Assembly: GCF_034190915.1 (NCBI RefSeq) | Contig: NW_026947484.1 | Coordinates: forward strand, 76,711,482 to 76,775,481 | DNA length: 64,000 nucleotides | Origin: Cavia porcellus | Taxonomy: Eukaryota > Chordata > Mammalia > Rodentia > Caviidae | Direction of reading: 5' to 3' | Shown here: in pieces, positions 45,123-56,760 of the stretch | Position numbering within the stretch: the first letter of the stretch is position 1 | Layout of the letters: each line of letters opens with the position of its first letter | The notes under the pieces: model-generated | Told to the model about the DNA's origin: nothing | Database searches by the model: none | What the model saw: the letters and a program-made list of their open reading frames with translations, nothing else | Program-made: the position numbers and the translations under genes

Positions 45123-45683
45123 AAGAACATTGTATCTTAAGGGCAAGCCCTAAGGGGTCTTCATTTTTTTCTACTACAGGAACAAGAATAAGCATCTGAA
45201 CATGCCTTCTCAAATCTGAGATTGCATAAAAATAAATCTCTGATGCTTACGATTGGGTGGTAGAGCTATGCCATTCATTTTCTGATTAAAATACCCACCA
45301 TCATCATTTTGGGGAAATGTGTATTGCTTTGTAGTCAGGTAAACAATAAAAATGTAACACTGAAAACAAAAGAATTTGATATCAAAACCCACTGATAATA
45401 GCAAATTGGTGTTTTAAATAAGAGAATGGACAAGTGGGGAATTTTAGGAGGAGAAAATGGCTGTGTGCTGTGTGGACCCTGGAATTCAGGCATGTGGAGT
45501 AATGAAGTTGGACCATCTCATCTCACAGGGTGGGAAGGGGAGAAGAAAGGAGAGGAATGAAAATGGTGGCTTGGCAGTGCGTTACAGACACCCCGGGCAA
45601 GTGGGTTGGGTACTGTTTTAGACAAGCCACTTGAATGCTGGCTCTAAGGTGAGAATTATTTACTACCCCCCCCCGCCCCTCAT

Positions 45684-45962
45684 TTGCATGGTACTAGGGA
45701 TTAAACCAGGGCCTTTTGTACTGAGCTGTTCATTTTATTTTATTTTTTAAATTTTGAGACACTTTCTCGAAGTCTTAGGTTTCCACAGCTAGGGTCTCAA
45801 ATTTTGATTCTTCTGCTATAGCTTTTCCTTTTTATTGTGAGACACGTTCTCAGTAGGTCACTAAATTGTCCAGGGTTCAATTTGCTGTCCTCCTCCCTCA
45901 GCCTCCTCCCTCAGCCTCCCAGAGTGCGGGGATTCACGGAGTGTGCCACCATACCCAGTTGA
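45684..45962 (-). mobile_element. Diverged B1 pair with ID fragment
   Basis: On +: an ID fragment (CATGGTACTAGGGATTAAAC, to about 45732), a poor antisense B1 (TTTTGAGACACTTTCTCG, to about 45830), then a better one (TGTGAGACACGTTCTCAGTA ... CTCCCTCAGCCTCCCAGAG ... CACCATACCCAGTTG). A 10-bp tandem CCTCCCTCAG lies near 45890-45915. Confidence 0.6.
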
Positions 45963-46599
45963 CAAATGTTTTTATTGTAGACCTCACAGAAAACTTCCAG
46001 CACTTGCTCAGTGAGTTCCACCTTCTCCGGCGTGTATTCTGTTTCCCCTGCACAGTTAGCCAGTGGATGCTTTCTGAGCACCTTATTTGGGGCATGCATA
46101 GTGCTGGGAATTTCTCTCAGGAGCCTCCTTTTCTTGTCTAGGGATGCTTAAACCTTCTCTGTGTTTTAAAAACAAAATAGCAAGATTTTTATGACTGTCT
46201 AGAGCTTCTATTTTTAATGCATATTTGTTTCTGATGCCAGTCTACTTGAAAACCTGTTACTTACTTATTTATTAATTTATTTTTATCTCTCCAGTATATA
46301 CTTTCCTCTTTGTCTGGCAGTGTGCTAGGCACAGGGGACATGCAGGGGAGCTTTCTTGCTGGGTCTTGCCTTTTGGTGGCAGAGAAGGCCATTCCCTGAT
46401 CACATGTGTTTCCTCCTTGCTCGCTCATTCCCAGATCTCTGGCAGTCCAGCTTCTGCTCCTCCCACCATGCTGAATTACAAGTCGCCTAAAGACATAATC
46501 ATCTACCAGCTTTTTCCAGGACTGAGCCTGCTTGATCTCTGAGCAGCAGTTGACACTGCTACTGGCCCCTCTGAATCCAGTTTGACCTCCTGACAATGC

Positions 46600-47495
46600 C
46601 CTTCTCCACCATTCCACCCTCTGTCCACCCTTCAGTCCCCACATACGGCTACCAGAGGCCAGTGACTCCTGAAGCTCAGCTTTCAGTGTCTCCCAGAAGC
46701 GCAGATTTCAAGATGCTCGCATCCATGCACCCCTCTACATGAGTACCCTCCTGCAATTAGGTTACGCAGTAAACCCTCGCCTCATACCCAGGCTCTTGTT
46801 CTTATTTCCCTTATGTTCATTGCTGATGTCCCCGAAGTCTGTTGGGTTTCAGCCCCCACATGTCCCTGAACCAGGCACCCTTTGACATTTGCAGTCTTTC
46901 GAGGCCTCCACCTTAACTACTTGGGTTTCCCTGGCTCTGGGCTTGATAAACCTCCCAAACCTCAGCTCCAATGAGGTAACTTCCTAGTTCAGAAATTCTC
47001 AGTGGTCCCTACTTCTCCCAAAGAGAGTCCAGAGAGCTGGATGAAGGCTTCCTGCAGCTGGTTCCAGAAAAACCTTTCAGGCGGGAGCTCTGCATGTTCT
47101 CACGCAGTCCTTCCATCGGGCTGCTCTGCTTCTCACTCCAGACTCTCCTGTCTCATTCCCCTTCCCTTGCTTCACTTTCTGCCTTCTTCTTTTTTTCTGA
47201 TTTTTCATTAGCTTCCCGTTTTTTTTTAAAGTGCAGTTCAAATGCAGTTTTTTTCTATGAAGTTCTCTAATTCCTTCCCAGGCCACACGTCACCTTTCCT
47301 GCCTCAGAATTTCTGTAATAGTATGGACATTTCTGTGATACTGGGTAATGATGGGGTCCATAATTCTGATGTGTATTTACTCCTAGACCATATGCTTCCT
47401 GTGTGCAGGACAGTGATCATCTGGCAGCCATTCTGGTCACTCGGCTCAGATCTTACACCTTTCTTAATAACTATCTCTTGAATGGATGGATAAGG
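46600..47495 (+). repeat. L2 LINE fragment (diverged)
   Basis: GTTCAAATGCAGTTTTTTTC, CACGTCACCTTTCCTGCC, GTGTATTTACTCCTAGACCA, ATCTCTTGAATGGATGG follow the L2 3' end. The part before 47190 is less certain. Confidence 0.5.
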
Positions 47496-47539
47496 AATTT
47501 GTCATTTATTTGACAGTACACAGTTTAAAGTCTGTGCTA

Positions 47540-47705
47540 AAGTGTGGCAAACTACAGTCTTGGAGCACATCAGACTTCTTCCTATTTATGTGAATAAAGT
47601 TTTACTGCAGCATAACTACTCTAACATTGACTGAATGTTGCATAGAGTCTGAAATAGTTTCTCACCGCCTTTTAGGAGGTTTGTCAAACTCTGAGCATGC
47701 CATTG
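47540..47705. repeat. DNA transposon remnant, family uncertain
   Basis: GTGTGGCAAACTACAGTCTTGG, GTGAATAAAGTTTTACTGCAG, AGGTTTGTCAAACTCTGAGC match a short non-autonomous element with inverted ends (GGCAAACTAC / GTTTGTCAAACTC). Confidence 0.5.
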
Positions 47706-48199
47706 CCCAGACTTTTAAAGGACACAGTTGACCATGGAAAGGAGTAAAGGAAACATGTTTAAACTCTTAGCCTCTTGTTTTGACTTTCCATCATATTAGT
47801 TAGGATGCTGGGGTATTTATTTACTTCATTTAAATCAGTTCATTTTGTCATAAGAACAGGCCAGCAGGTTTACTAGATTTGATAATCTAGTTTCTTGAGA
47901 TTTGAGTGGGAATTTCTGGCTTGAGGTTATATTGTCAGCCTTTACATTAAATTTTTCTCTAAAATGGTTTGGTATTCTTAATGAAAAGGTCTGTCAGCAA
48001 AGGTCTGTCAGCTGTGCTGCCAAAACTGTGCCAGCCTTAGAAAATTCCTGTATTTTGCCTGTAGAAGCAGCAAGTGGATTTTCCCGCTGCCTAACAGTTT
48101 GCTCTGCAGATCTGAGCAGGAGTGTAAGGCGTTGCCAAGGTTCAGAGGGAAGGGTTTGTGATCCCTTACTAAATGCTGCTTTTTTGTTTTCCTTTTTAG

Positions 48200-48483
48200 A
48201 GGGGCGTATGGTCATCCAGGATGTTCCTGTTGCAACCAGCAGAGGGCACGTGGAGAACACACCTGATCTGGTTGCGGATTCCACTTACTACAGCAGCTTT
48301 TACCAGCCGCCGCTGTTTCCCTACTACAACAATCTGTACAACTACCCGCAGTACTCCATGGCCTTGGCTGCTGATTCCTCTGCTGGGGACGTGGGAAGTT
48401 CCCTTGGGGGATCCCCTGTGAAGAACAGCCTTCGGAGCCTTCCGGCACCCTATGTGCCTGGTCAGGCAGGAAACCAGTGGCAG
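48200..48483 (+). CDS. DMRT1: DMRT1 coding exon 3 (residues 174-268)
   Basis: Third coding exon, after a pyrimidine-rich tract and TTTTTAG acceptor ending at 48199. With the split G from exon 2 it reads [10 protein letters not shown], then [13 protein letters not shown], the Tyr-rich block [18 protein letters not shown], and [19 protein letters not shown], ending GNQWQ. This matches the Ser/Pro/Tyr-rich middle of mammalian DMRT1, outside the DNA-binding domain. It is 284 nt, and with the incoming base gives exactly 95 codons, ending in phase 0 at a GTATGA donor (48484). Read-through into intron 3 would add one Val and then stop (TGA at 48487). The following coding exons were not found before 64000, so the gene is truncated by the window edge. 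Confidence 0.97.
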
Positions 48484-49191
48484 GTATGATCCTACTCAGA
48501 GAGTTAACTGAATATGTGGAAAAACATAAGTGTAAACAGCACATACAGGTATGTGCAAAAGCATACATTGTCACAGAGACACATGTTTACAGACATGTAC
48601 CATGTGCATGCCCATTCAGCACATATAAGTGCAGTATACAGATTGCGTAAAGAATTTTTCACTCTGCTCATAATACCACTTAATCCCAGAGGCTGGCTAC
48701 GAGGAATTATAAAAAAAAGTATATGCATTTGGGTTAATTTTCAAATTTTTTTTTCTCATATGCTGTTGCATAAATAGCCAGTTGGCCAGAATTAGGTGCA
48801 CAAGTAGCTTGATGGTTGATGCACCTCCTCTTCTGGCCTTGTTTGCCATTGAGCAGCTTAGAAAATCCCAGATGTAGCCTCCTGGGTGGCAGTAATCTCC
48901 CTTGTAAATTTGCACTCTAGGAAAGAAAAGTGTTGTAATCTGTATGTTTGTATAGAGGAGAGGTAAGTAAATGGATTAGGGCACTGTCCTCCTGATCAGA
49001 CTTGGGATGTGTTTTGTGCTAGGAATGGAGGTGAGTCTTTCATATGCTTAACTATATATTGTTGAAATAGTGTGCAAGCCAGCGCTTTTAATATTTGGAG
49101 TAAAATCAAACATTTTGCTTTCTCAGGAAAAGAGCTTATCTAAAACTGTTGTGAAATTGAGAGATCAGGTATAGCCACTTACACTACACCA

Positions 49192-49240
49192 GTGTATTAG
49201 CAGATTCAGGGTATTAGCACATGTGTATTAGCACATTCAA
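49192..49240. repeat. Short degenerate tandem repeat
   Basis: GTATTAGCA(C/G)A recurs three times (about 49194, 49210, 49224). Confidence 0.75.
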
Positions 49241-49577
49241 GATTCCAAAAGCATTGAGAAGCTAGCTGGCCATGCATATGTGTGTTCTGGGAATTCATGT
49301 ATGGGTGAGGTTGGACCAGATGCTGCCAAGCCCCTTTCTAGCCAAGATGTTCTGATCCTGTGCAGACTGTTCTCATTGGGATGTAGTTTCTATGCTCCAG
49401 AATTTTCAGCTGAGATTTGATTCTGACACAATGTAATATACGTGTTTGGGAATTAGTGTAAGTCTTTGAACTTCTTTCTTTGTTTTCGCAAAGTCATCCC
49501 ACATGATGGATTCTCTTGCTGTCCTCAGGGACTAATCCTTTGAGGCACTAAATTTCTGATTTTCTGTCTGTTTAATT

Positions 49578-49665
49578 TTTGGGGGGATGGTGCCAGAAAT
49601 TGAACTCAGGACTTCATACTTGCCATGCAGGTGCTGTGCCACCAACTAAATCCCTGATCCCCTAA
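49578..49665 (-). mobile_element. ID SINE (diverged)
   Basis: GATGGTGCCAGAAATTGAAC, GACTTCATACTTGCCATGC, CCAACTAAATCCCTGATCCCC. Confidence 0.8.
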
Positions 49666-49719
49666 TGAAACAGTAAAACACTTTTGGAATGATACTTTTT
49701 TGAAGGGGGTTTTAAGCAG

Positions 49720-49779
49720 ATTCGTTGGTATTAGAATTGGCTATTAGAATTGGTATTAGAATTCGTTGGTATTAGAATT
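49720..49779. repeat. Minisatellite, 41-bp period
   Basis: ATTCGTTGGTATTAGAATT at 49720-49738 and 49761-49779, with a partial CTATTAGAATTGGTATTAG between them. Confidence 0.9.
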
Positions 49780-50689
49780 CCTTTAGGTATAAAGGAAATT
49801 TGATGATTAATGGAATTTTAAGGTGGATTCTTTTGGGCCTTTCCTAGCACAGTTGGATTTCATGGTTTGGGGCAGGTTTTAGGTTGGTTTCTATTGGAAG
49901 CTCTTCTGGAAAGAGAAAGAAACATCTAAAATAGAAGAGTAATACAGGAGCTCATCCTGCAGATTATGGGAATGAGAGACTGCTGTTGGAGTGTCCTAGT
50001 TTTCTATCTGCTTCCAAGCTTTGAGAGTAAATTAAGGGAAGGGTCTAATTGCAAACGTGTTGGAGTAGGTAGTGAAGGTTGAGAAAGAAAAATCTTCTTA
50101 TTTCTGTGAAAGAAGTCCCTCTCAAAGTGAAATCTTCAGCAAGGTCAGACATCTTTTAAACTGACTGTTGTTTTCTTGTTAAAACCTTTCAATATGGCAG
50201 ATGGTGCTTGACCGTCCTTTTTGCATTTCCTGAGAAGCCTGGAAAAGGAGTGACTGTGGGGATTGGATTGCCTTGGTGATCCCTCTCCAAGGTCTGCTAT
50301 TCACCTCCCAACCTAGACAACCTGGGAAGACAGGCTCTGAGCAGCACCATTGCCTGGTACTAGGCAGCTAAAGCCCTCGAGGGTGCATCTGCTGGAAGAA
50401 GCTTGACTCAGACAACCCATACCCGCTCCCAGGGTGGGAGGAATGATCTTGGCTAAACACTTTTAGATCTGGGGTGAGGACCTTCAGTTTTGATGTTTAG
50501 CATCTTCTTTAGAACATAAAAGGCTGGAGAGAGGTACCAATAGTTAGAGCCCAGAAGAGACACTGAGCCATCTTTTTATGTATGTTTGTTTTCCCAGAAC
50601 CTAGGTGTCGTAGCATTCCCTAGGCAGTGGCACTGTCTCATATAACAAGTTCTTTTGCAGCAGTAGGTCCTGCTGTCTTACTGTGGTTT

Positions 50690-50880
50690 ATAGTCATTCT
50701 TTTTGGTTAACAGTAACATCAGTAATAAAATCTGTAATTCACTGAGTCTACCCAAGAGGCAAGTGGTGTTGATTCTTTTACAGGTGAGGTTATTGAGCTT
50801 CAGAAGGCTGATTTACCCAAAATCAGAGTGACCAGTAGAAGAGCCAGAGTTTGATCCGTGCCTGTCTGACCCTGAAGTGT
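50690..50880 (+). repeat. MIR SINE
   Basis: TTTTACAGGTGAGGTTATTG, CAGAGTGACCAGTAGAAG, CAGAGTTTGATCCGTGCC. Confidence 0.7.
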
Positions 50881-51502
50881 GTGTCAGCACTATTTGGTTA
50901 ACACTGGGTCTGAAAAAATCAAAGCTGTGGAAACTGCCTTTCAGGTGCCCTCTGTGAGCCGAGACCCTAGGAGAATGTCCAGAATGTGTGTGCTGTGTTC
51001 TCCAAATCCACCAGGGACCTTAACTGTGGGGTTGGTTCTCCTTTAGTTCTTTAGGGCCTGGATTGCTACCTAAGCCCTTTGTTTCCTGTTGGTGATCTTT
51101 TTGGGTTCACTTCTGATTTCTTTATCTGTGGGGTCAGAAATAAGCAGAAATTTCTAGAGCAGTGCTGATGGATGGTTACTTCATATAATCTGACAATAGA
51201 GCCCTAATTCTTTCTTGAAATATGCAGCCTCAGCTATCAATATTTAAAATATGCTGGATTCCTAGATACTTTGAAATTACAATACTTTTTAAATCTTCAT
51301 ACTAATTTTCTATGACTGATTATTACTAAAGCACATTTAGGCACTTGTGCGGTGTGAACATAACATAGAAAAGAAATCCTAACACTTTGGATATAGGATC
51401 TCCACCATGTGACCTGCCACCTCAAAAGCTGATATTTTAGAGTCTGGATTAATTTTACAACCAAATGTTAAAAAAAAAAAAAGCTTGACTTACAGAAAAT
51501 TA

Positions 51503-51690
51503 CCATCATTCCTTGGTTCATGAATTTAACTCCATGATTCTGTCTCAAGCTGAATTGGATGAAAACTGAAACAAATTTCTCCATAAGCTCAACATTGAAA
51601 CTAACCATTGAATTTGGTTCACTTCCTGTCTAGCTCAGTTTGGGACCCAAATCCTGGTAAGGATTAAGTTCATGAACCGAGGTCCCACTG
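51503..51690. mobile_element. MITE-like Tigger element with TIRs and TA duplication
   Basis: The left end CCTTGGTTCATGAATTTAAC is mirrored by the right end, whose reverse complement reads CCTCGGTTCATGAACTTAAT. TA dinucleotides flank both ends (51501-51502 and 51691-51692), as expected for Tc1/mariner-type insertion. 188 bp, non-coding. Confidence 0.75.
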
Positions 51691-52149
51691 TAGTTGTACT
51701 GGAAAGAAACTTTTAGATTAAAAGTATAAGAGCCGACACAGATACAACTCAATAGCTTGCAAAGTGACAGATTCCAATCAGTACAGTGATGAGAGATGAA
51801 AGGATCCTGGAGAGCTCTAGTTCACCCATGTTCTACTACAGAAAAAATTGGGGTTCAGAGCTGAAGGGATTGATCCAGATATATACGATAGCTGTTGATC
51901 TGCAGGAAAGATATCACAGGTGGTAAGGAAACCTGAGTTCAAGCCCTTGGAAGATCCATATTTAGTTCTAACTTATCTGTAAACTAGGGATAGGACTGTT
52001 ACATGGATTCCTGAGACACTATGGTAACCAAAGTGAAATGATCAGCATATATGAGTTTCGTATAAACTGTATACAGCTGTGCTCATGCAAACTGTGGTTA
52101 TTTCACTTTTCAGTATTTCTACTTGTTCTTGATTTTTAAAAATCTATTT

Positions 52150-52265
52150 AATTCTTTTTTTTTCCTTTTTTTTTTTTTTTTTTTTTGGTGGTGGTACCAG
52201 GAGTTAAACTCATGACTTTGCACTTGGCAGGCAGACACTTACCCACTGAGCTAAATCCCCCGCCC
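52150..52265 (-). mobile_element. ID SINE with long T-run
   Basis: Long T-run, GGTACCAGGAGTTAAACTCA, GAGCTAAATCCCCCGCCCC. AAAATCTA...ATTCTT on both sides suggests an imperfect target-site duplication. Confidence 0.88.
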
Positions 52266-52386
52266 CAAAATCTAATTCTTCACTTTTTGATTATATGCAT
52301 TTTAATTAGCTACATCAGATCTCCCTCATAACAAAGTAGACGTAAATATACATTTTAATTATTACCAAAAGACTGAAGAATCCAAT

Positions 52387-52508
52387 ATGGTGGCATTTAG
52401 CTGTACTCCAGCCACTTGGGAGGCTGAGGCAGGAGGATCACCAAGTTCCTGTGAGTTTAGACTGTCTCAAACAAAAAAACAAAACAAAACAAAACAAACA
52501 AAAAACAG
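52387..52508 (+). mobile_element. B1 SINE (diverged)
   Basis: AATATGGTGGCATTTAGCTG, CACTTGGGAGGCTGAGGCAG, AGACTGTCTCAAAC, then an AAACAAAAC-type tail. Confidence 0.8.
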
Positions 52509-53389
52509 AAGACAATGACATGTGAATATAGGCCCAGTATGAATACATGGAGAGTGAGTTTTTATATCATTGATGAAGCATTTGATCTGCTTAGGAAAGA
52601 GAAAGCATAAAGTTCATGATAATGGTACAGAATATATTCATTACGATGTACTTATAAAAAAGTCCAATGTTAGTTAAAACCTACAGATGATACTTTTAGC
52701 GAATGGGGAGGGCATAGGAATGGGTGGCTCACTTGGTAATCAGAATCATCTTTGCTGCTGTCAGAAGCATCAGGAACAGGAATCTGGGAGGAAAGAGTCC
52801 CCACCTTACCGATTTTTCTGATTGGTCTAGGATTTTGTCCTTGTGACTTTGCCTTTCCCCTCGGTGATAGCTTCCCAAGGAGCATGGGTTGGGTTTCTCT
52901 CATGGCTACTGGTCTGTTTCTCCATCTTGTCTCCATCATCATGTCCGACAGCTGCATCTGGGAGCACCCACTGGAATGTGCTATTCCTGGATGCCCACGG
53001 CCTGGAATTCCATTCTCTTGCATTCACCTTTTTGATTCTGTTCCTGAGATGCAGCTTCTCTCTTAACTCTTTGTTGGTTGTAGTTTTCCTTTTATACGTT
53101 ATCCTCTTTCCCTTGCTATTTTGGGTATGAGTATGTCAGGGAAGAAATGTGAATATTTCTCACACAAGAGCTCGTTTCTGATTCCTAGAAGATAAATGCT
53201 TTTAGAGGAAATGATGACTTCTTAAAACTAGACTTTGTAGAGATGAGTAGGGAAGGTATGGGATTTTTTACAGAAAGAATTCATTGACTTTTTTTTCCTA
53301 GGATTGTGACTTCTTGGCAAGTCTCTATAAAATCAGGCAAGCCTCACATTACAATTGGACCCACCTATAGAGTGTGAGGTCTATTTATA

Positions 53390-53720
53390 AAAGAAAGAGC
53401 AGCCTTCTGGGCTATCATTCCAGAATCTCCGAGTGCTTCTGTGTGAGCGCCAGCGATGCTGAGAGCTGCCTTAATCGTTTTTGCTCTGTCTCCCAGCCTG
53501 CAGAGATTTGTGGCCCAATCACAGATTCCTGTCCTGTTGTGAAACAGGAATAACATTTGTGACACTGGAACAAACTCACGATGAATGGCTGGTTCCGCTG
53601 ACCAGCAGCTCAATTTCGCTTCTGCATTTAATTGCCTGCAAAAGCTGTTTATTGCCTTGTGCACTCCTCCACGGCAACATTATCTCTTAAATAAACATGT
53701 TGTACCAGGTTGACAAGGGA
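53390..53720. promoter_or_regulatory. Candidate conserved noncoding element in intron 3
   Basis: Repeat-free block with more CpGs than its surroundings, homeodomain-like words (TTTAATTGCC near 53627) and a perfect 8-bp inverted repeat ATTCCTGT / ACAGGAAT at about 53524-53550 that holds ETS-type GGAA cores. No splice sites or coding pattern. Enhancer function is a guess from sequence texture only. Confidence 0.3.
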
Positions 53721-53994
53721 GAGGTGCATATCAAGTGAGCAGAAATAAATATGGGAGGATGGGGAGCTGTACTTGGGTCTCCTTTCCATCCCAGTGGCAG
53801 GTACCTTCTTGATTGTTTTCTGGAAACCTGTGCCACCAGATGGCTAGACCTGCGTTCCAGCCACACTTAGGGCTTGGTCAAATGACAACGTGGGTGATTG
53901 CGTTCTACCTGGTGGCTACCTTGGCCTCCATCTGTAGTGTCTTGTGATTTGCTTCTCTGTTGACAGTTAATACACCTTAACGGAATATGTTCAT

Positions 53995-54400
53995 TTATTG
54001 TAGAAAGTTTTAAAACAGATCTATTGAGATAAAACTCATTTGACGTAACTCACCCTTTTAGAATGTAATTTAGGTTTTTAAAAAGCATATTTAAAGATTG
54101 TACACTATCACTCATAATTCTGAAATTTTCACCACTCCCAAAAGAAACCTTGTGCCCAGAAGTGGTCACTTTCCATTTTCATTACTCTCAGCCTCTGGTA
54201 TATTTTTGGTCTCTATAGGTTTGCCTCTTCTGGGAATTTCATAAAAATGGAATTATACAATGTTTTTGTGATTAGTTTCTTTAGCTTAACGTATTTTAAA
54301 GTTTTATCTCATGTCATAGAGCATACTATCATTATTGCACCCCTTTAATTGCCAAATAATATGCCATTGTATGAATATATTTTCCTCTTTGATTCTGTTT
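53995..54400 (-). mobile_element. L1M LINE 3'-end fragment
   Basis: GATCTATTGAGATAAAACTC, AAAAGAAACCTTGTGCCC, CATAAAAATGGAATTATACA, AATAATATGCCATTGTATGA. Adjoins a different L1 region at about 54400, so one interrupted element or two. Confidence 0.75.
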
Positions 54401-54499
54401 ATGTGGTATATTATGTTTATTGATTTGCATGTGTTGAACCATCCTTTTGTCTCTGGAATGAAGCCAGCTTGATCGTGGTAAATGATATTTTATTTTTCT

Positions 54500-54655
54500 C
54501 TTTTTTTGGCTTTTTGAGACAGGATCTTACTATGCGTGCAAGCCGGACTTGGGCTAACTTTGTATCCCAGGCTGGTCTTGAATTTTTGCAATGATCCTCC
54601 TGCCTCAGCCTCCCAAATGCTGGGATTACAGGTGTGTGCCACCATGCCTGGCTGA
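54500..54655 (-). mobile_element. B1 SINE inserted in the L1
   Basis: TTTTTGAGACAGGATCTTAC, TCCCAGGCTGGTCTTGAAT, CTCAGCCTCCCAAATGCTGG, CACCATGCCTGGCTG. Confidence 0.92.
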
Positions 54656-56399
54656 TACAAGATCTTTTAAACATGTTATTGAATTGCATCTCTGCTCCTT
54701 GGTCTATGGTTTCCTTTTGCTATTGTGCCTTTGTCTGGTTTTGGTATCTGAGTGATGGGTGATGTTGGCCCAGGAGAATCAGCTGGGAAGCATTCTTTTT
54801 CTTCTTGTGTCATGGACTAGAAGAGCCTGAGTTATTCTTTAAAGGTTTGGTAAAATTCAGCAGTGAATCCATCTAGTCTTGTGCTTTCCTTTGTTGGGAG
54901 ACTTTTTATTGTTACTTCAACCTCATTGCTTGTTACTGATCTGTTTAAGTTTTTATATCTTCTTGGTTCAGTTTTAGAAGGTTGTATATGTCTAGGAACT
55001 TACCCATTTCTTCTAGGTTTTCCAGTTTATTAGAATATAGGTTTTCAAAGTAGTCCCCTATAATCCTATGGATTTCACTGGTATCTGTTGCAATGTCCCC
55101 CTTTTATATCTAATTGTATTGATTCGGATCTTCTTTTTCTTTTGGTTTGGCTGAGGGTTTATCAATCTTTGTGTGTTTGTGTAGTTTCTGTTCCTGATGA
55201 TTGCTAGTTTCATTCCATTGTGATTCAGTAAGATCCAAGAAACTATTTCAATTTTGTTGTTTTTGTTAAGGCTTGTTTTATGATCTAAAATACTATTTTA
55301 GAGAGTTAACCATTTATATTCATTACATTCAGAATTTTTAACGATTTGCACTAATTCCTGTCATTTTGTCCTTTTTCTCATTTTATTCTAATTCTCAATA
55401 GCCTATTTGATCTTCTTCTATGTAAAGGGTTCCTTTAATTATTTTCCAAAATGCTGACTTAGCGGTCATAAATTTTTTCATGCTTATTTTAGAAGGTATT
55501 TACTCTTCTTGCTTTGCTAGATACAATATTGTGGCTTGGCGTTAGTTTTCTTTCAGGGATTCATATACATTGTTTCAGGCTTTCCTGTCTCTAGAGTTTC
55601 TGCAGAGAAGTCTGAGGTTATACCGAAGGGCTTGCCTCTGTAAGTGATTGGCATTTCTCCTTTGATGATTTCAATATTTCCTTTCTCTGTATTCTTGCCA
55701 CTTTAACTTGATGTGGGGAGGTTCTTTTTCTGGTCATTCCTGTTTGAGCTTTTGAATGTCTTCCCTACTGGAATGTCTTTGCCAATTTGGGGCAAGTTTT
55801 CTGTTATATCATTAGTTAGATTTTCTATCCTATTAACCTGAAACCTGGTGCTCTCTTCTACACCAAAAATTCCAAAGTTTGGTCATTTAACCATGTCTCA
55901 GATTTCTTGGATGTTTTGTTCATGATTTCATGTTTGTTTTTCCTGCTGTCTGTATATAGTAGTTCCTTAACTTTGTCTTCAAGCTCTAAAATTCTGTTTT
56001 TTGTTGGTCCTTTCTGTTGGTGAGGCTTTCCACTAGTTTTTGGTTTGACCCACTGTGCTTTTCTTTTCCAGGACCTCTGTTTTGTTCTTCTGCAAAATCT
56101 GTCTTGTTGAATTGCTTCTTCCTATGCTGCATTGTCTTCCTCATTTTACTCAGCTGTTTCTTTGCATCTTCTTTACATCATTAATTAGTTTGTAAAACAG
56201 TCTCTTGGAGTTTTGGCCTGATATTGCATCCACTTCAATATTTTAGCATTAGTTGCTGATGAATTAAGGGAATTTGGAGGAGTCATGTTGCCTTATTTTT
56301 TCATACAGTTTGTGTTTTGATATTGAGATTTGTGCACTTTTGGGAATGGTTATCTCTTCCTCTTTTATTTGAGAGTCTTCTTTGCAAGTTGATCCCTAG

Positions 56400-56760
56400 C
56401 ACCACTGAGAGAAGAGAAAATGAACCACACTAATATTGACAATACAAAGACAAATCAGGATATTGTCTACAGTAAAAGCCAATTAAAGGCAACAGTTATG
56501 CCACCATCAACATAGAAATCAGCAATGATAGTATAGATTTAAAGACAAACCAGATAATGAAATACTGCAAAAAAAAAACAAAAGGAACAACCATTCCACT
56601 CTAATAATGGGAAAGAAATCAGCAATAGTAACATGGACACAAAGACAGATATTGACATACAGAAGGATTCTACTATAAATACAATTATACCACCACTAAC
56701 AATATAAAAGAAATAAGCAATAATACCATAAACTAAATAGTTAAAAATGAATAAAGGTTA
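56400..56760. repeat. Degenerate tandem repeat of about 100 bp in L1 5' region
   Basis: AGAAATCAGCAAT(A/G) recurs at 56514, 56614 and (as AGAAATAAGCAATAATA) 56709, each followed by a (C)AAAGACA-type stretch. Periods are 100 and 95 bp. Confidence 0.6.

Noticed and set aside
45889..45922. Short tandem CCTCCCTCAG repeat that looked array-like.
   Set aside because: It is the CTCAGCCTCC part of an antisense B1 with a slippage duplication.
47902..48199. Open frame continuous with exon 3 on its 5' side.
   Set aside because: A strong polypyrimidine tract and TAG acceptor end at 48199, and the exon 2-exon 3 join restores the known DMRT1 sequence exactly. The open frame is chance.
54417..56400. Possible functional reverse transcriptase gene.
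   Set aside because: Only fragments of the L1 ORF2 protein can be read, with stops and a B1 insertion; this is a dead LINE-1.
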